43,473 nt of DNA from Planctomycetales bacterium (lineage in GTDB: Bacteria; Planctomycetota; Planctomycetia; Pirellulales; Pirellulaceae): NCBI GenBank assembly GCA_020426625.1, contig JAGQPR010000010.1, forward strand, positions 1-43,473, in the 5' to 3' direction. The notes beneath the pieces were generated by a model. The model saw nothing but the letters and a program-made list of their open reading frames with translations, made no database searches and was not told where the DNA came from. Shown here piece after piece: positions 1 through 7,686 of the stretch (position 1 is the first letter of the stretch; every line of letters starts with the position of its first letter). The position numbers and the translations under genes were made by a program.

Positions 1-1
1 G

Positions 2-382
2 GACTCATTCGAAGTTGGATCCTGTATTTTACAAGTCTCGCAGCCGCGTCAGCCATGCTGGAAGCTGTCGCGGCGCTGGGGCATTCCTAAGCTTGCTGTT
101 CGCGTTCAACAAACCAGACGAACTGGTTGGTATTTTCGAGTGTTGAACGAGGGTGTGATCGAATCTGGCCAAACGATGAAGTTGATATCGAGGCCATACC
201 CTCAATGGACGATTGCGTCGGCCAACGAAGTCATGTTTGCCAAGCCTCGCGATGTGGAACATGATCTGAAACTGGCGACTTGCGAGCTACTGTCAAGTTC
301 ATGGCGCGAAACGCTGTCTACGCGAGCAAGATGCGTCGAGGATGAAGACAATGACAGGGAGCGAAGTCGGCTCGAAAACTAG
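2..382 (+). CDS. MOSC-domain protein (YiiM-like), 5' end outside window
   Basis: This is an open frame entering from the window edge with no start codon inside it; 126 residues are visible. The visible part carries QPRQPCWKL at about residues 14-22, the conserved cysteine-bearing signature of YiiM-type MOSC proteins, followed by RTGWYFRVLNEG and a tail resembling the YiiM end (WRETL). MOSC domains occur in molybdenum cofactor sulfurase C-termini and in proteins of the mARC/YiiM group, which bind sulfur or molybdenum cofactor and support N-hydroxylated base detoxification. Its position two genes from a moaDEA operon and near two molybdoenzymes fits a molybdenum-related role. The family call is from recognised motifs; the specific substrate is unknown. 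It converges with the minus-strand cytochrome-like gene. Confidence 0.8.
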   Translation, partial: DSFEVGSCILQVSQPRQPCWKLSRRWGIPKLAVRVQQTRRTGWYFRVLNEGVIESGQTMKLISRPYPQWTIASANEVMFAKPRDVEHDLKLATCELLSSSWRETLSTRARCVEDEDNDRERSRLEN

Positions 383-476
383 TGCGGATGTTCGAGCCTT
401 AAGCTGACCACCTAAGTCTGGTAATCTCGGTACTTATTATCGTTGCCGCGAAAAGAAATTGAGACTCCATTCTCAA

Positions 477-493
477 CGGGACAGTCTGTCCCG
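477..493. repeat. Perfect 17-bp palindrome, possible bidirectional terminator
   Basis: CGGGACAG-T-CTGTCCCG is a perfect inverted repeat with a single central base. It lies in the 140-bp gap between two convergent genes (MOSC ending at 382, cytochrome-like gene ending at 523). It can fold to a 7-bp stem with a 3-base loop. No T-run follows on either side, so intrinsic termination is only one option; a protein-binding site is another. Confidence 0.45.
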
Positions 494-522
494 CATGGCT
501 CGAGGTGCTCGCCAACGGACTT

Positions 523-1776
523 CTAACGAAGCAGGTCTGGCTTTGTCGCTCTCACAATTTCTCGAATCTGGCTGCGGAGTTCCATTGTTAGGTGACTGTA
601 CTCATCAGCTTGATTCTCGCCGTCTAGGATCTGTTGGAGCTGTTGGCTGATCTCATGGCGAAGCACCGGCTGCAATGCGTCAAATGCTTGGGAATAGATC
701 AGATAGCTAAGTGGGTACTTGAACATACGGGTACGCATATCAAATTCCCGAAGCGATCGTCCGCTTGCATCGGCTGGCCCACGCTCGAGAAACGCCTTCT
801 CAAAATCGCCTGAACCCGTAATCGGATAAGTCAGAGAGAACTCGTTGCAGAACAGCAGGCGATCGACAACCTCTTTTGCGATCATCCGTAGTTGAACTGC
901 GCGTTCGGCTTCGTCCTGTAAAGGATGCTCATGAAGGATCGAACGGATGCTAAAATCGGCCCGCGTGAATGTGTTGTGCATTTGCGTTTGGTGTTCAAGC
1001 ACCATCAGCGCTTGGATGTCACTGCGAGGTGCAAGGTAGTTGCGAACGTCGAATAGGTCGTCAAGCGATTGACGATTGCCGTTGCGAGTTGTGTCCAGCA
1101 CGCCACCACGAAGGTAGGCGTTTCCCATGTGCTTTAAGTCGCCGTGTGAACCGGTGACATACCAGCCCCCCCAACGATGCTTGAGATTGCTAGTTTCGTC
1201 AGTCACATAGGTTTCTCGTCTAAGATCAAACGCTCCGTCGTAGTTGGGATAGCCACTCCGAACCGTATGACCAGGTACTCCCTGGGTTAAAGTCGTGGCA
1301 TGGCAAGCCAAGCAATCATGAGTTTCTTGGTGAATCCGAGGAACGCCAGCCGAAATCCGCAGCGTGTAGAAGGCCGCGCCGAGTTGCGGATCATTGGTAG
1401 AAATCTCGACCAGCGAGCTACCGTGGATCCAGCCAACGTACGTGTCATCATTAAAGTAGATCGCCCGTGGATTGCGAGGCGAAATATGCTGCACTTGCAT
1501 GCTGGTCTGCGAGAAAACCAGAACTTGCGAGCTCACAGGGATTCCAAGTTCTTTCAACAGCCTGCTGAGGTAGTCCTTTCCGTCCTCGTAATCCCACGCG
1601 GTGCCAGCCTTGGCGAGGTCCTCGACCAACTTGGAAACGCGGTTGTTTGCGTCTGTTTTCGAATACCGTATCGGTTCGTCTTCCAAATCTACAGAAACGA
1701 ACTGTGCGTGCGAATCCTGTGACAGCAGGCAAGCACAAGCACTCACGATTACACCGAACATGAATCCCGTTTTCAT
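523..1776 (-). CDS. Secreted monoheme cytochrome-like protein of unknown function
   Basis: A 417-residue protein with an N-terminal signal peptide (MKTGFMFGVIVSACACLL, cleavage near SHAQ), so it is exported. One CxxCH heme-binding motif (CLACH) is visible in the middle, just before a region rich in H, W and G (WGGWYVTGSHGDLKHMGNAY) that is probably conserved structure around the heme. There are no membrane segments after the signal. I do not recognise a named family beyond c-type cytochrome; the role could be a periplasmic electron carrier or a heme enzyme. I chose the ATG at 1776 because AGG lies about 9 bases upstream; a TTG at 1797 would add seven residues. It is divergent from the Rrf2 regulator gene. 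Confidence 0.65.
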   Translation of the reverse strand: MKTGFMFGVIVSACACLLSQDSHAQFVSVDLEDEPIRYSKTDANNRVSKLVEDLAKAGTAWDYEDGKDYLSRLLKELGIPVSSQVLVFSQTSMQVQHISPRNPRAIYFNDDTYVGWIHGSSLVEISTNDPQLGAAFYTLRISAGVPRIHQETHDCLACHATTLTQGVPGHTVRSGYPNYDGAFDLRRETYVTDETSNLKHRWGGWYVTGSHGDLKHMGNAYLRGGVLDTTRNGNRQSLDDLFDVRNYLAPRSDIQALMVLEHQTQMHNTFTRADFSIRSILHEHPLQDEAERAVQLRMIAKEVVDRLLFCNEFSLTYPITGSGDFEKAFLERGPADASGRSLREFDMRTRMFKYPLSYLIYSQAFDALQPVLRHEISQQLQQILDGENQADEYSHLTMELRSQIREIVRATKPDLLR

Positions 1777-1860
1777 CAACGAACGCCTGACAAGCAAGTC
1801 TTTGTCTTAGGAATGGGGGTCAAGCCGCCCAGGCAATGAGCGTCTAGGCCACAACGCCAG

Positions 1861-1888
1861 TTGCAATACCTGCACCTAAAGGTATACT
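1861..1888 (+). promoter_or_regulatory. Predicted sigma-70 promoter of the Rrf2-moaDEA operon
   Basis: TTGCAA at 1861-1866 and TATACT at 1883-1888 are separated by 16 bases, a good match to a housekeeping promoter. The first of the two near-palindromic boxes overlaps the spacer and the -10 element, the layout expected for autorepression by the downstream regulator. Confidence 0.55.
1871..1887. promoter_or_regulatory. Candidate operator, box 1 (shared 17-bp motif)
   Basis: TGCACCTAAAGGTATAC overlaps the predicted -10 element of the operon that starts with the Rrf2 gene. The same block can also be read as a 6-bp inverted repeat, ATACCT at 1866-1871 with AGGTAT at 1880-1885. Very similar 17-mers occur at 1897, 23452 and 41189. 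Binding by an Rrf2 protein is inferred from position and recurrence only. Confidence 0.5.
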
Positions 1889-1896
1889 TTCTATCG

Positions 1897-1913
1897 TGCA
1901 CGTCAAGGTGCAT
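1897..1913. promoter_or_regulatory. Candidate operator, box 2 (shared 17-bp motif)
   Basis: TGCACGTCAAGGTGCAT contains the perfect inverted repeat TGCAC-N6-GTGCA and starts 26 bp after box 1, about 44 bp upstream of the Rrf2 start codon. A tandem arrangement of two boxes fits cooperative binding of regulator dimers. Confidence 0.5.
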
Positions 1914-1956
1914 ATTTGTTCGGACTGATGAAAATCAAGAATTCGAAGAGGCTGCC

Positions 1957-2382
1957 ATGCTGTCCGTGACCACCGAATACGCCTTGCGGGCCGTGACTTG
2001 CCTGGCTGGCCAACAGGCATGCGGCAAAGTATCTTGGGCCGCCAATGAACTGGCAACCGTTACCAAGATTCCTCGTCGCTACCTGCATCGTGTCATGCAG
2101 CGCTTGGTCGCAGCTGGGCTTGTCGAATCCCGCTGTGGCAGCCACGGTGGCTATGCATTGACGCGAGATGCCCAAGTGCTGACCATTCTGGACGTGGTCA
2201 ACGCGGTTGAACCACTTTCCCGTATCTGCAGTTGCCCCCTCAACTTGGAATCGCACACGTCTCTGTGTCCGTTGCACGCGGAACTTGATCGGGCCTATGC
2301 GGCTTGTGAAGATGCTTTCCAGAAAGTGACAATTCATGACCTACTGAATTCCACTGGCCCCATCGTTCCACTTCAACCCTAG
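1957..2382 (+). CDS. Rrf2-family iron-sulfur transcriptional regulator
   Basis: A 141-residue protein with the Rrf2 winged helix-turn-helix (MLSVTTEYALRAVTCLA at the start, wing with GGYAL at about 64-68). The sensor loop carries cysteines at 91, 93 and 104 (CSC then C), where NsrR/IscR relatives bind an [Fe-S] cluster. NsrR-type proteins sense nitric oxide, others sense Fe-S status or redox. The ATG at 1957 is preferred because Rrf2 proteins begin with this motif and GAAGAGG precedes it; an upstream ATG at 1861 would fall inside the promoter. It leads the moaDEA genes (26-bp gap) and has two operator-like boxes upstream, so it probably regulates itself and molybdopterin synthesis. The identity of the signal is not shown by the sequence. 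Confidence 0.88.
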   Translation: MLSVTTEYALRAVTCLAGQQACGKVSWAANELATVTKIPRRYLHRVMQRLVAAGLVESRCGSHGGYALTRDAQVLTILDVVNAVEPLSRICSCPLNLESHTSLCPLHAELDRAYAACEDAFQKVTIHDLLNSTGPIVPLQP

Positions 2383-2408
2383 CCGCCCCCTTTACCGGAC
2401 GTTGTCTG

Positions 2409-2678
2409 ATGAATCACAAAATAGACGCTGAGATTGAAATCGAAGTACTGTTTTTTGCCGGCGCGGCTGAGGTGGTTGGCCACAAGCGTCTACGACTCAC
2501 CGTTCAGGCTGGCGAATCCCTTGGCGAGCTATCCAAGCGATTGGAGGACTGCTACCCTGGACTCCGTCGCTGGTCGCATTCTGGCCGCTGGGCTATCAAT
2601 GAAGCATTCTGCGAGCTGTCAACGGTGCTTGAGTCCCCCTGTACCATTGCGTTTATTCCTCCTGTTAGTGGTGGCTAA
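2409..2678 (+). CDS. moaD: Molybdopterin synthase sulfur-carrier subunit MoaD
   Basis: An 89-residue ubiquitin-fold protein ending in PPVSGG. The C-terminal Gly-Gly is the residue pair that is adenylated and thiocarboxylated, so the protein donates sulfur to precursor Z (cyclic pyranopterin monophosphate) in molybdopterin synthesis. Length is normal for MoaD (about 80-90). It lies 26 bp after the Rrf2 gene and 4 bp before moaE, the partner large subunit. Cytoplasmic. The call is well supported by the terminal motif and the neighbours. Confidence 0.9.
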   Translation: MNHKIDAEIEIEVLFFAGAAEVVGHKRLRLTVQAGESLGELSKRLEDCYPGLRRWSHSGRWAINEAFCELSTVLESPCTIAFIPPVSGG

Positions 2679-2682
2679 GACC

Positions 2683-3282
2683 ATGATTCAGATGCTAGAG
2701 ATAACAGAGACCCCAATTGACACGGGCGCGGTCCTGAATTCTGTCAGCGACGAATCCTCGGGCGCTAGTGTGCTCTTCCTGGGGACAACCCGACGCTGGA
2801 CAGTGCGGCCGGCAGATGGACAATCGCATGCTAGCGAGCAGTCGCAAACGCTCGAGACCTCGCATCTCATCTACGAGGCGTATCGCTCCATGGCCGAGGC
2901 AAAGCTGAGAGAGCTAGCAATCGAAGCCTGCCGCCGCTGGCCCGTTTGCAAAGTCTCGATTGTTCACCGCGCAGGACGTGTCGATCCACGCGAACCCAGC
3001 GTTGCTATCGCGGTCAGTACGCCGCATCGCAGGGAAGCGTTCGAGGCGGGCCAGTGGCTGATTGACACAGTGAAGCACGAAGTCCCCATTTGGAAACAAG
3101 AGCACTACGTACAAAACGGTCCCGAGTGGATTCACCCTTCGTCCGGTTCGTGCAATTGTGATCAACTGCCGTTCGACGCGGCCAGTGCTCAATCCGGTTG
3201 CGCTCAGGCTGAACTAGCCCAGTCTGACGCAACGAGTGAATTCCTCGCGGAATCGCACCCAGAACGCAGGTCGCATTCATGA
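2683..3282 (+). CDS. moaE: Molybdopterin synthase catalytic subunit MoaE
   Basis: A 199-residue protein. The MoaE fold is visible from LFLGTTRR at about 30 to the active-site segment PIWKQEHY near 130, whose lysine belongs to the catalytic pocket that receives the MoaD C-terminus. It joins with MoaD to convert the cyclic pyranopterin into molybdopterin by adding the dithiolene sulfurs. The typical family length is about 150; here a 45-residue hydrophilic, Ser/Ala/Gln-rich tail containing CNC is added. An in-frame ATG at 2692 is an alternative start. The stop overlaps the moaA start by ATGA, which indicates coupled translation. Confidence 0.9.
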   Translation: MIQMLEITETPIDTGAVLNSVSDESSGASVLFLGTTRRWTVRPADGQSHASEQSQTLETSHLIYEAYRSMAEAKLRELAIEACRRWPVCKVSIVHRAGRVDPREPSVAIAVSTPHRREAFEAGQWLIDTVKHEVPIWKQEHYVQNGPEWIHPSSGSCNCDQLPFDAASAQSGCAQAELAQSDATSEFLAESHPERRSHS

Positions 3283-4313
3283 CAGCTCACGTCGAACCGA
3301 TACCGAACGACAAAGCGCATGGCGGGCCGCTCGTGGATCGTTTCGGCCGCGTCCACACCTCACTGCGCGTCAGCGTGACGGACAAATGCAATTTGCGTTG
3401 CCAGTACTGCATGCCGGACACCCTCATTCAGTTTCATCCCTCGGCCGATTTGCTCTCGTTCGAGGAAATTTCGCAAGTCGCGCGTTTGCTTGTTCTGAGA
3501 GGCATCCGCAAGATTCGCGTTACCGGTGGAGAGCCGTTGCTGCGACGGCAACTCGATCGGCTGATAACCATGTTGAGTTCGATCGATGGAGTCGATGACT
3601 TGGCCATCACCACCAACGGCCTTTTGTTGGAGGAGCAGGTAGACAGTTTGGTCACGGCAGGTTTACGCCGCATCAATGTCAGTCTCGACACACTACAGTC
3701 GTCAACGTTCAGAGTGCTCGCTCGCCGCGATGGAATCAAGCGAGTCATGGCCGGGATTGCGGCTGCCATGCGTTACCAGCAATTGACACTAAAACTGAAC
3801 GCCTTGATTCTTCGCGATATCAACCTGACGGAGGTGCTTGAGCTTGCCCGTTTTGCCGCGGGCTTGAGCATCCCCCTGCGGTTCATCGAGTTCATGCCGT
3901 TGGATGCCGAGCGTGCGTGGTGCGAACAACGCATGGTATCTGGGGCTGAGTTGCGAGAAAAGCTAGAACGGGAGTTCGGGACGCTGACTCCTAGACAGAC
4001 GACCGACGCCTCGCAACCGTCGGTTGACTATGTCACTCGCGATGGACAGGTGTTTGGCTTCATCAATACGGTGACCGAGCCGTTTTGTGGCGGCTGTGAT
4101 CGTTTGCGGTTGACGGCCGATGGCAAGCTTCGCAATTGCTTATTTGGTCAGGAAGAATGGGACCTTCGCGCGGCCCTGCGTTCGGACGCTCGAACGGACG
4201 AGAATCTGTATGCGCTCTTTGATGCATGCCTGTCCGCCAAGTACTTCGCCCACGGCTCTCCCCAATCGCACCTCCAACCACCGCAAAGAGCCATGTACCA
4301 AATCGGCGGCTAA
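3279..4313 (+). CDS. moaA: GTP 3',8-cyclase MoaA
   Basis: A 344-residue radical SAM enzyme that catalyses the first step of molybdopterin synthesis, GTP to 3',8-cyclo-7,8-dihydro-GTP. The N-terminal radical SAM cluster is C37-x3-C41-x2-C44 (CNLRCQYC). The second, substrate-binding [4Fe-4S] cluster is C270-x2-C273-x13-C287. The protein ends in QIGG, the C-terminal Gly-Gly needed for MoaA activity, so it looks complete and functional. It starts inside the moaE stop codon (ATGA) and is followed by a hairpin terminator. No moaC is seen in the window, so that step must be encoded elsewhere. Confidence 0.95.
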   Translation: MTAHVEPIPNDKAHGGPLVDRFGRVHTSLRVSVTDKCNLRCQYCMPDTLIQFHPSADLLSFEEISQVARLLVLRGIRKIRVTGGEPLLRRQLDRLITMLSSIDGVDDLAITTNGLLLEEQVDSLVTAGLRRINVSLDTLQSSTFRVLARRDGIKRVMAGIAAAMRYQQLTLKLNALILRDINLTEVLELARFAAGLSIPLRFIEFMPLDAERAWCEQRMVSGAELREKLEREFGTLTPRQTTDASQPSVDYVTRDGQVFGFINTVTEPFCGGCDRLRLTADGKLRNCLFGQEEWDLRAALRSDARTDENLYALFDACLSAKYFAHGSPQSHLQPPQRAMYQIGG

Positions 4314-4314
4314 G

Positions 4315-4350
4315 CGGGCATCGTTCTGCAAGTTGCGAACGCCCGTTTAG
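4315..4350 (+). terminator. Intrinsic terminator after moaA
   Basis: Two bases after the moaA stop, CGGGC (4315-4319) and GTTC (4323-4326) pair with GAAC (4337-4340) and GCCCG (4341-4345), with a three-base bulge and a 10-base loop, followed by a short T-rich stretch. This closes the Rrf2-moaDEA operon. The rest of the gap up to 4541 holds no recognisable gene. Confidence 0.6.
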
Positions 4351-4480
4351 TCTTGGTCCGTCACGCTGTGGAAGCTTGGGCCCTAATCGGTTGGTGGGCA
4401 GCGTATCGCAACCGCACAGCATTTACTAGACTGTGTGTTCTTGCCCGGACGGCATCTCTGTTCAATGCCGACAACCCCAT

Positions 4481-4507
4481 CAACACCACGCAGTAACGTT
4501 GGTGTTG
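4481..4507. repeat. Inverted repeat upstream of decayed RM gene
   Basis: CAACACCA (4481-4488) and TGGTGTTG (4500-4507) form a perfect 8-bp inverted repeat with an 11-base spacer, 34 bp before the first codon of the restriction-modification remnant. It may have been a regulatory hairpin or operator. Nothing further can be said. Confidence 0.35.
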
Positions 4508-4541
4508 TACCCATTAGACTTCGCCCAAGCCAGTCAATCGC

Positions 4542-4977
4542 ATGATGCAAACGCCTCTTCAAGAGCTTCTTTCAGCCTATCGTTCTGTCGCCCGCTCAGA
4601 ACGTGAAAAAGGGACCTATTTCGAAGAACTCATCCGGACCTACCTGCGGCATGAACCCATCTATGCTGATCTGTACAGCCACCTTTGGACGAGGTGGGAA
4701 TCAGCAAGAAGGATACCGGCATCGACCTCGTGGCAAAGACGCGTGGCACGGGTGAATTCCACGCGATCCAGTGCAAGTTCTACGACGCCGGGTACCACGT
4801 TCAAAAAAGTGATATCGATAGCTTCTTCACCGCTTCCGGCCAGAAGCCATTCACCCATCGCATCATCGTCGTTACATCGGACAGTTGGTCGGAAAATGCG
4901 GAGGCCGCGCTGTTCAATCAACAGCCGCCGGTAACCACGATCGAGTTGAGCGACCTTGAAAACAGTCAGATCGACTG
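4542..4977 (+). pseudogene. Type ISP RM/helicase gene remnant: N-terminal nuclease part
   Basis: The first 48 codons (start MMQTPLQELLSAYRS) match the beginning of large single-chain type ISP restriction-modification enzymes, which carry nuclease, helicase, coupler, methyltransferase and target-recognition domains in about 1,600 residues. At about 4685 the reading frame shifts by one, and homology continues in the new frame with ISKKDTGIDLVAKT and AIQCKFYD. These hold the D and QxK residues of the Mrr/PD-(D/E)xK nuclease fold. This frame then runs to ENSQIDW at about 4977, where the sequence jumps to a region that normally lies several hundred residues further on. The helicase motor motifs (Walker A, DEAH) are missing. 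Not a functional gene as it stands. Confidence 0.75.
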
Positions 4978-6171
4978 GATGACGAGGCGGTCTACGGCCA
5001 CCAGTTGCATGTCATCACCTTTTCGGAAGCGGTCGAACTGGGGCTGCTGACGGACTACAAAGTCATCGTCCTGACAATCGATGAAGACCATGTCTCGGAA
5101 CGCTTGCAGGATCTCCTCAAGGATGACAACAACCAGCTAAAGGTCGACGATGCTGCTCGAATCATCGGCTGCTGGAAAGCGCTCAGCAAACAGGGCTTGC
5201 GTGGTGAGCTTGGCAACGATGCAACTCCCATGCAACGCGCCGTCGCTTTTTGCCAGGTCATCGAGCCCTCGACCGGCAAGACGCACAAGGTGTCGTCGAA
5301 ACAAATCAGCGAGATGTTTCAGTCGGTCATTGATGCCTATCAAGCCAATACCGAGGACAAGTCGGTCAACCTTCGCTGCGAAGCGGCGCACGTCGACGGC
5401 AGCATGAATGCGATGGAGAAGGAAGCCAAAATCGGCTGGCTGAAAGACACACCACCGCCAAACACCTGTCGCATCCTCAGCAACGTTCGTTGCCTGTCTG
5501 AAGGGGTCGACGTGCCAGCTCTGGACGCCGTGTTGTTCCTTTCGCCACGCAGCTCGCAGGTCGAAGTTGTTCAATCGGTCGGTCGCGTCATGCGAACCGC
5601 AAAAGGGAAGAAACTGGGCTACGTCATTCTGCCCGTGGTGATCCCCCACGGTATGCAGGCGCACGAGGCGCTCAATGACAACAAAGTCTACAAAGTCGTG
5701 TGGGAGGTGCTGCAGGCGCTCCGATCGCACGATGATCGCTTCGATGCGTTCATCAACAAAGTCGATTTGATGCACAGCACTGCAGGACGCATGGAAGTGA
5801 TCGCCATTACCGACACACTCAGCCCCAAGTCAAAAGGAAAAGCCGGCAAGAAGGGGAAAGGTGAGTTTGATCTGGCGGATAAATCCGCAGAGCCGCAAGC
5901 CAAACAGTTGCGCATGCACTTTGAAGTTGGCGAGTTAGAAAAAGCTCTTTATGCACGGCTGGTTCAGAAGTGCGGCAATCGCCTTTACTGGGAAGAGTGG
6001 GCAGGCGACATCGCCAAGATCGCGCAAACCCACATCGGACGCATCAAGGCTATTCTCAAGAATCCAAAGAATACCAAAGAGATTGAAGCCTTTTCCCGTT
6101 TCGCCAACGAACTGCGGGACGACCTGAACGATAGCATCACCGACGAAGAGGTGAGGCAAGGTCTTTGGTAG
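4978..6171 (+). pseudogene. Type ISP RM/helicase gene remnant: helicase C-terminal half
   Basis: From DDEAVYGHQLHVITFSEAV onward this is the second RecA-like domain of the SF2 helicase in type ISP enzymes. Motif V/VI-like segments are visible: NVRCLSEGVDVPALDAVLF and VQSVGRVMRTAKGKK, with the arginine finger. The frame differs by one from the preceding fragment, and everything between the nuclease and this point (walker motifs I-III) is gone. The frame stops at 6171 after EEVRQGLW, just where the coupler and methyltransferase should follow. The open frame from 5005 could be predicted as a 388-residue gene, but it lacks an ATP-binding lobe. I read it as debris of one gene. Confidence 0.75.
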
Positions 6172-6172
6172 C

Positions 6173-7684
6173 GGATCGAGAGCGCCAATCGCCATAACAT
6201 TACTAGTCAAGAACGGGAACGCCGCATCGACGAATTGTCGTATTCGATGGACAGAAGTAGGGCCATATTTGACAGCCGACCAGAAACTTCAAAAGGTCAA
6301 GAAACTAGGTAGCATCCGCGGGGTCGACCTCGACAAGTCTTGGCAAGAGATCGTTCCAGACGAACATTTTGACTGGATCAATCAGCGTGATGATTCATTT
6401 GACGGATTCATTGCGATAGGAGACAAGAAGTCCGCTGAATCGCCAGCTGCGTTCTCTACTTTTTCGCGAGGCCTGGCAACTAGCCGAGATGCTTGGTGCT
6501 ACGGGTTTTCTCGCGATGGTTTGGAGCGAAAAATGAATGCCACGATCGCGGTTTATCGGTCGGAGCTGGAAAGATGGGAGAAGGCGAAAGACGTCCCAGA
6601 CGTTAACAGTTTCGTTACTTCTGATTCAACTAAAATCAGTTGGAATCGGGGGCTTAAGAATGACTTTGCGAAGGGGAAGAAGCTTACATATAAACCACAG
6701 TGCGTCGTTATTTGCTGTTACCGTCCCTTCACGAAGCAATGGGGATACTTCGATAGGGACTTCAATGATATGGTCTACCGAATGCCTAAAATTTTTCCGA
6801 TCACCGGCTCGGACAATCAAGCGATAGTTCTTCCGGGACCCGGTGAAGATAGGCCATTCTCAACATTGATTTGTGGCTCCGTCCCAGACTTGCACTTCCT
6901 ACACGGCGGACAGGCTTTTCCACTCTATTGGTATGGCTCGGGCAACGATACTCTTGCACTCTTCGAAAATGAAAAGTCGCTTCGCCACTCCAGCATCACT
7001 AGCCACTGCGTTTCCCGATTCCAGAATGAATACGTCGCGGCGAATGTAGCCCAGGAAGATCTATTCTATTACATCTATGGCCTTCTTCACTCTCCTGAAT
7101 ATCGTGAACGTTACAAGGACAACCTCAGCAAAGAACTGCCCCGAATCCCTGCTGTGAAGAAGTTCGAAGACTTCCAAGCTTTTTCGCAAGCAGGTCGTGA
7201 TCTGGCGCATTGGCACCTGGACTACGAAACAGTCGACTGCTACCCGGCCACCATACAGCTCGCCGACGGAAGCAGCGGAGAGGTCGACAAGCGGGGTGCC
7301 AAGCACGACAAACTGCTCAAGAAGCTCACAGACGATCGCTTCTACGTCCGCAGAATGAAATTCGCCAAAACCAAAGATCCCGCGACGGGGAAGACTGTCC
7401 ATGATCGTTCGACGGTGATCTACAACGACTTCATCACCGTAAAGAACATTCCGCTGGACGCCTACGACTACGTCGTCAACGGCAAGAGCGCGATCGAATG
7501 GGTGATCGAACGCCAAGCGGTTACGACCGACAAAGACAGCGGCATCGTCAACGACGCAAACCTGTGGGCCACCGAAACCATGAACAACGCCGCCTACCCG
7601 CTGGAACTGCTACTCCGCGTTATCAACGTCAGTCTCGAAACAAACAAGATTGTCAGCCATCTGCCCAAGCTAGTGATTGCATAG
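6173..7684 (+). pseudogene. Type ISP RM gene remnant: end of methyltransferase and target-recognition domain
   Basis: In the frame before the ATG at 6269, the codons from 6173 read GSRAPIAITLLVKN, the last strand of the methyltransferase domain. The sequence then continues through the target-recognition region (SWQEIVPDEH, RDAWCYGF, WGYFDRDFNDM) to a normal C-terminus at 7684. The catalytic part of the methyltransferase (SAM-binding FxGxG and NPPY motifs) is absent, deleted between this fragment and the helicase fragment. The 471-residue frame starting at 6269 could be annotated as a hypothetical protein. It might still be made, but without nuclease or methylase it could at most bind DNA. Confidence 0.75.
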
Positions 7685-7686
7685 CG

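Noticed and set aside
2434..2682. Long N-terminal extension of moaE reaching back into moaD
   Set aside because: The extra residues are moaD read in another frame. The ATG at 2683 gives a normal MoaE start.
5137..5775. 212-residue minus-strand open frame inside the helicase fragment
   Set aside because: It is an antisense shadow of codons with clear helicase homology, has no recognisable motif and no ribosome site.
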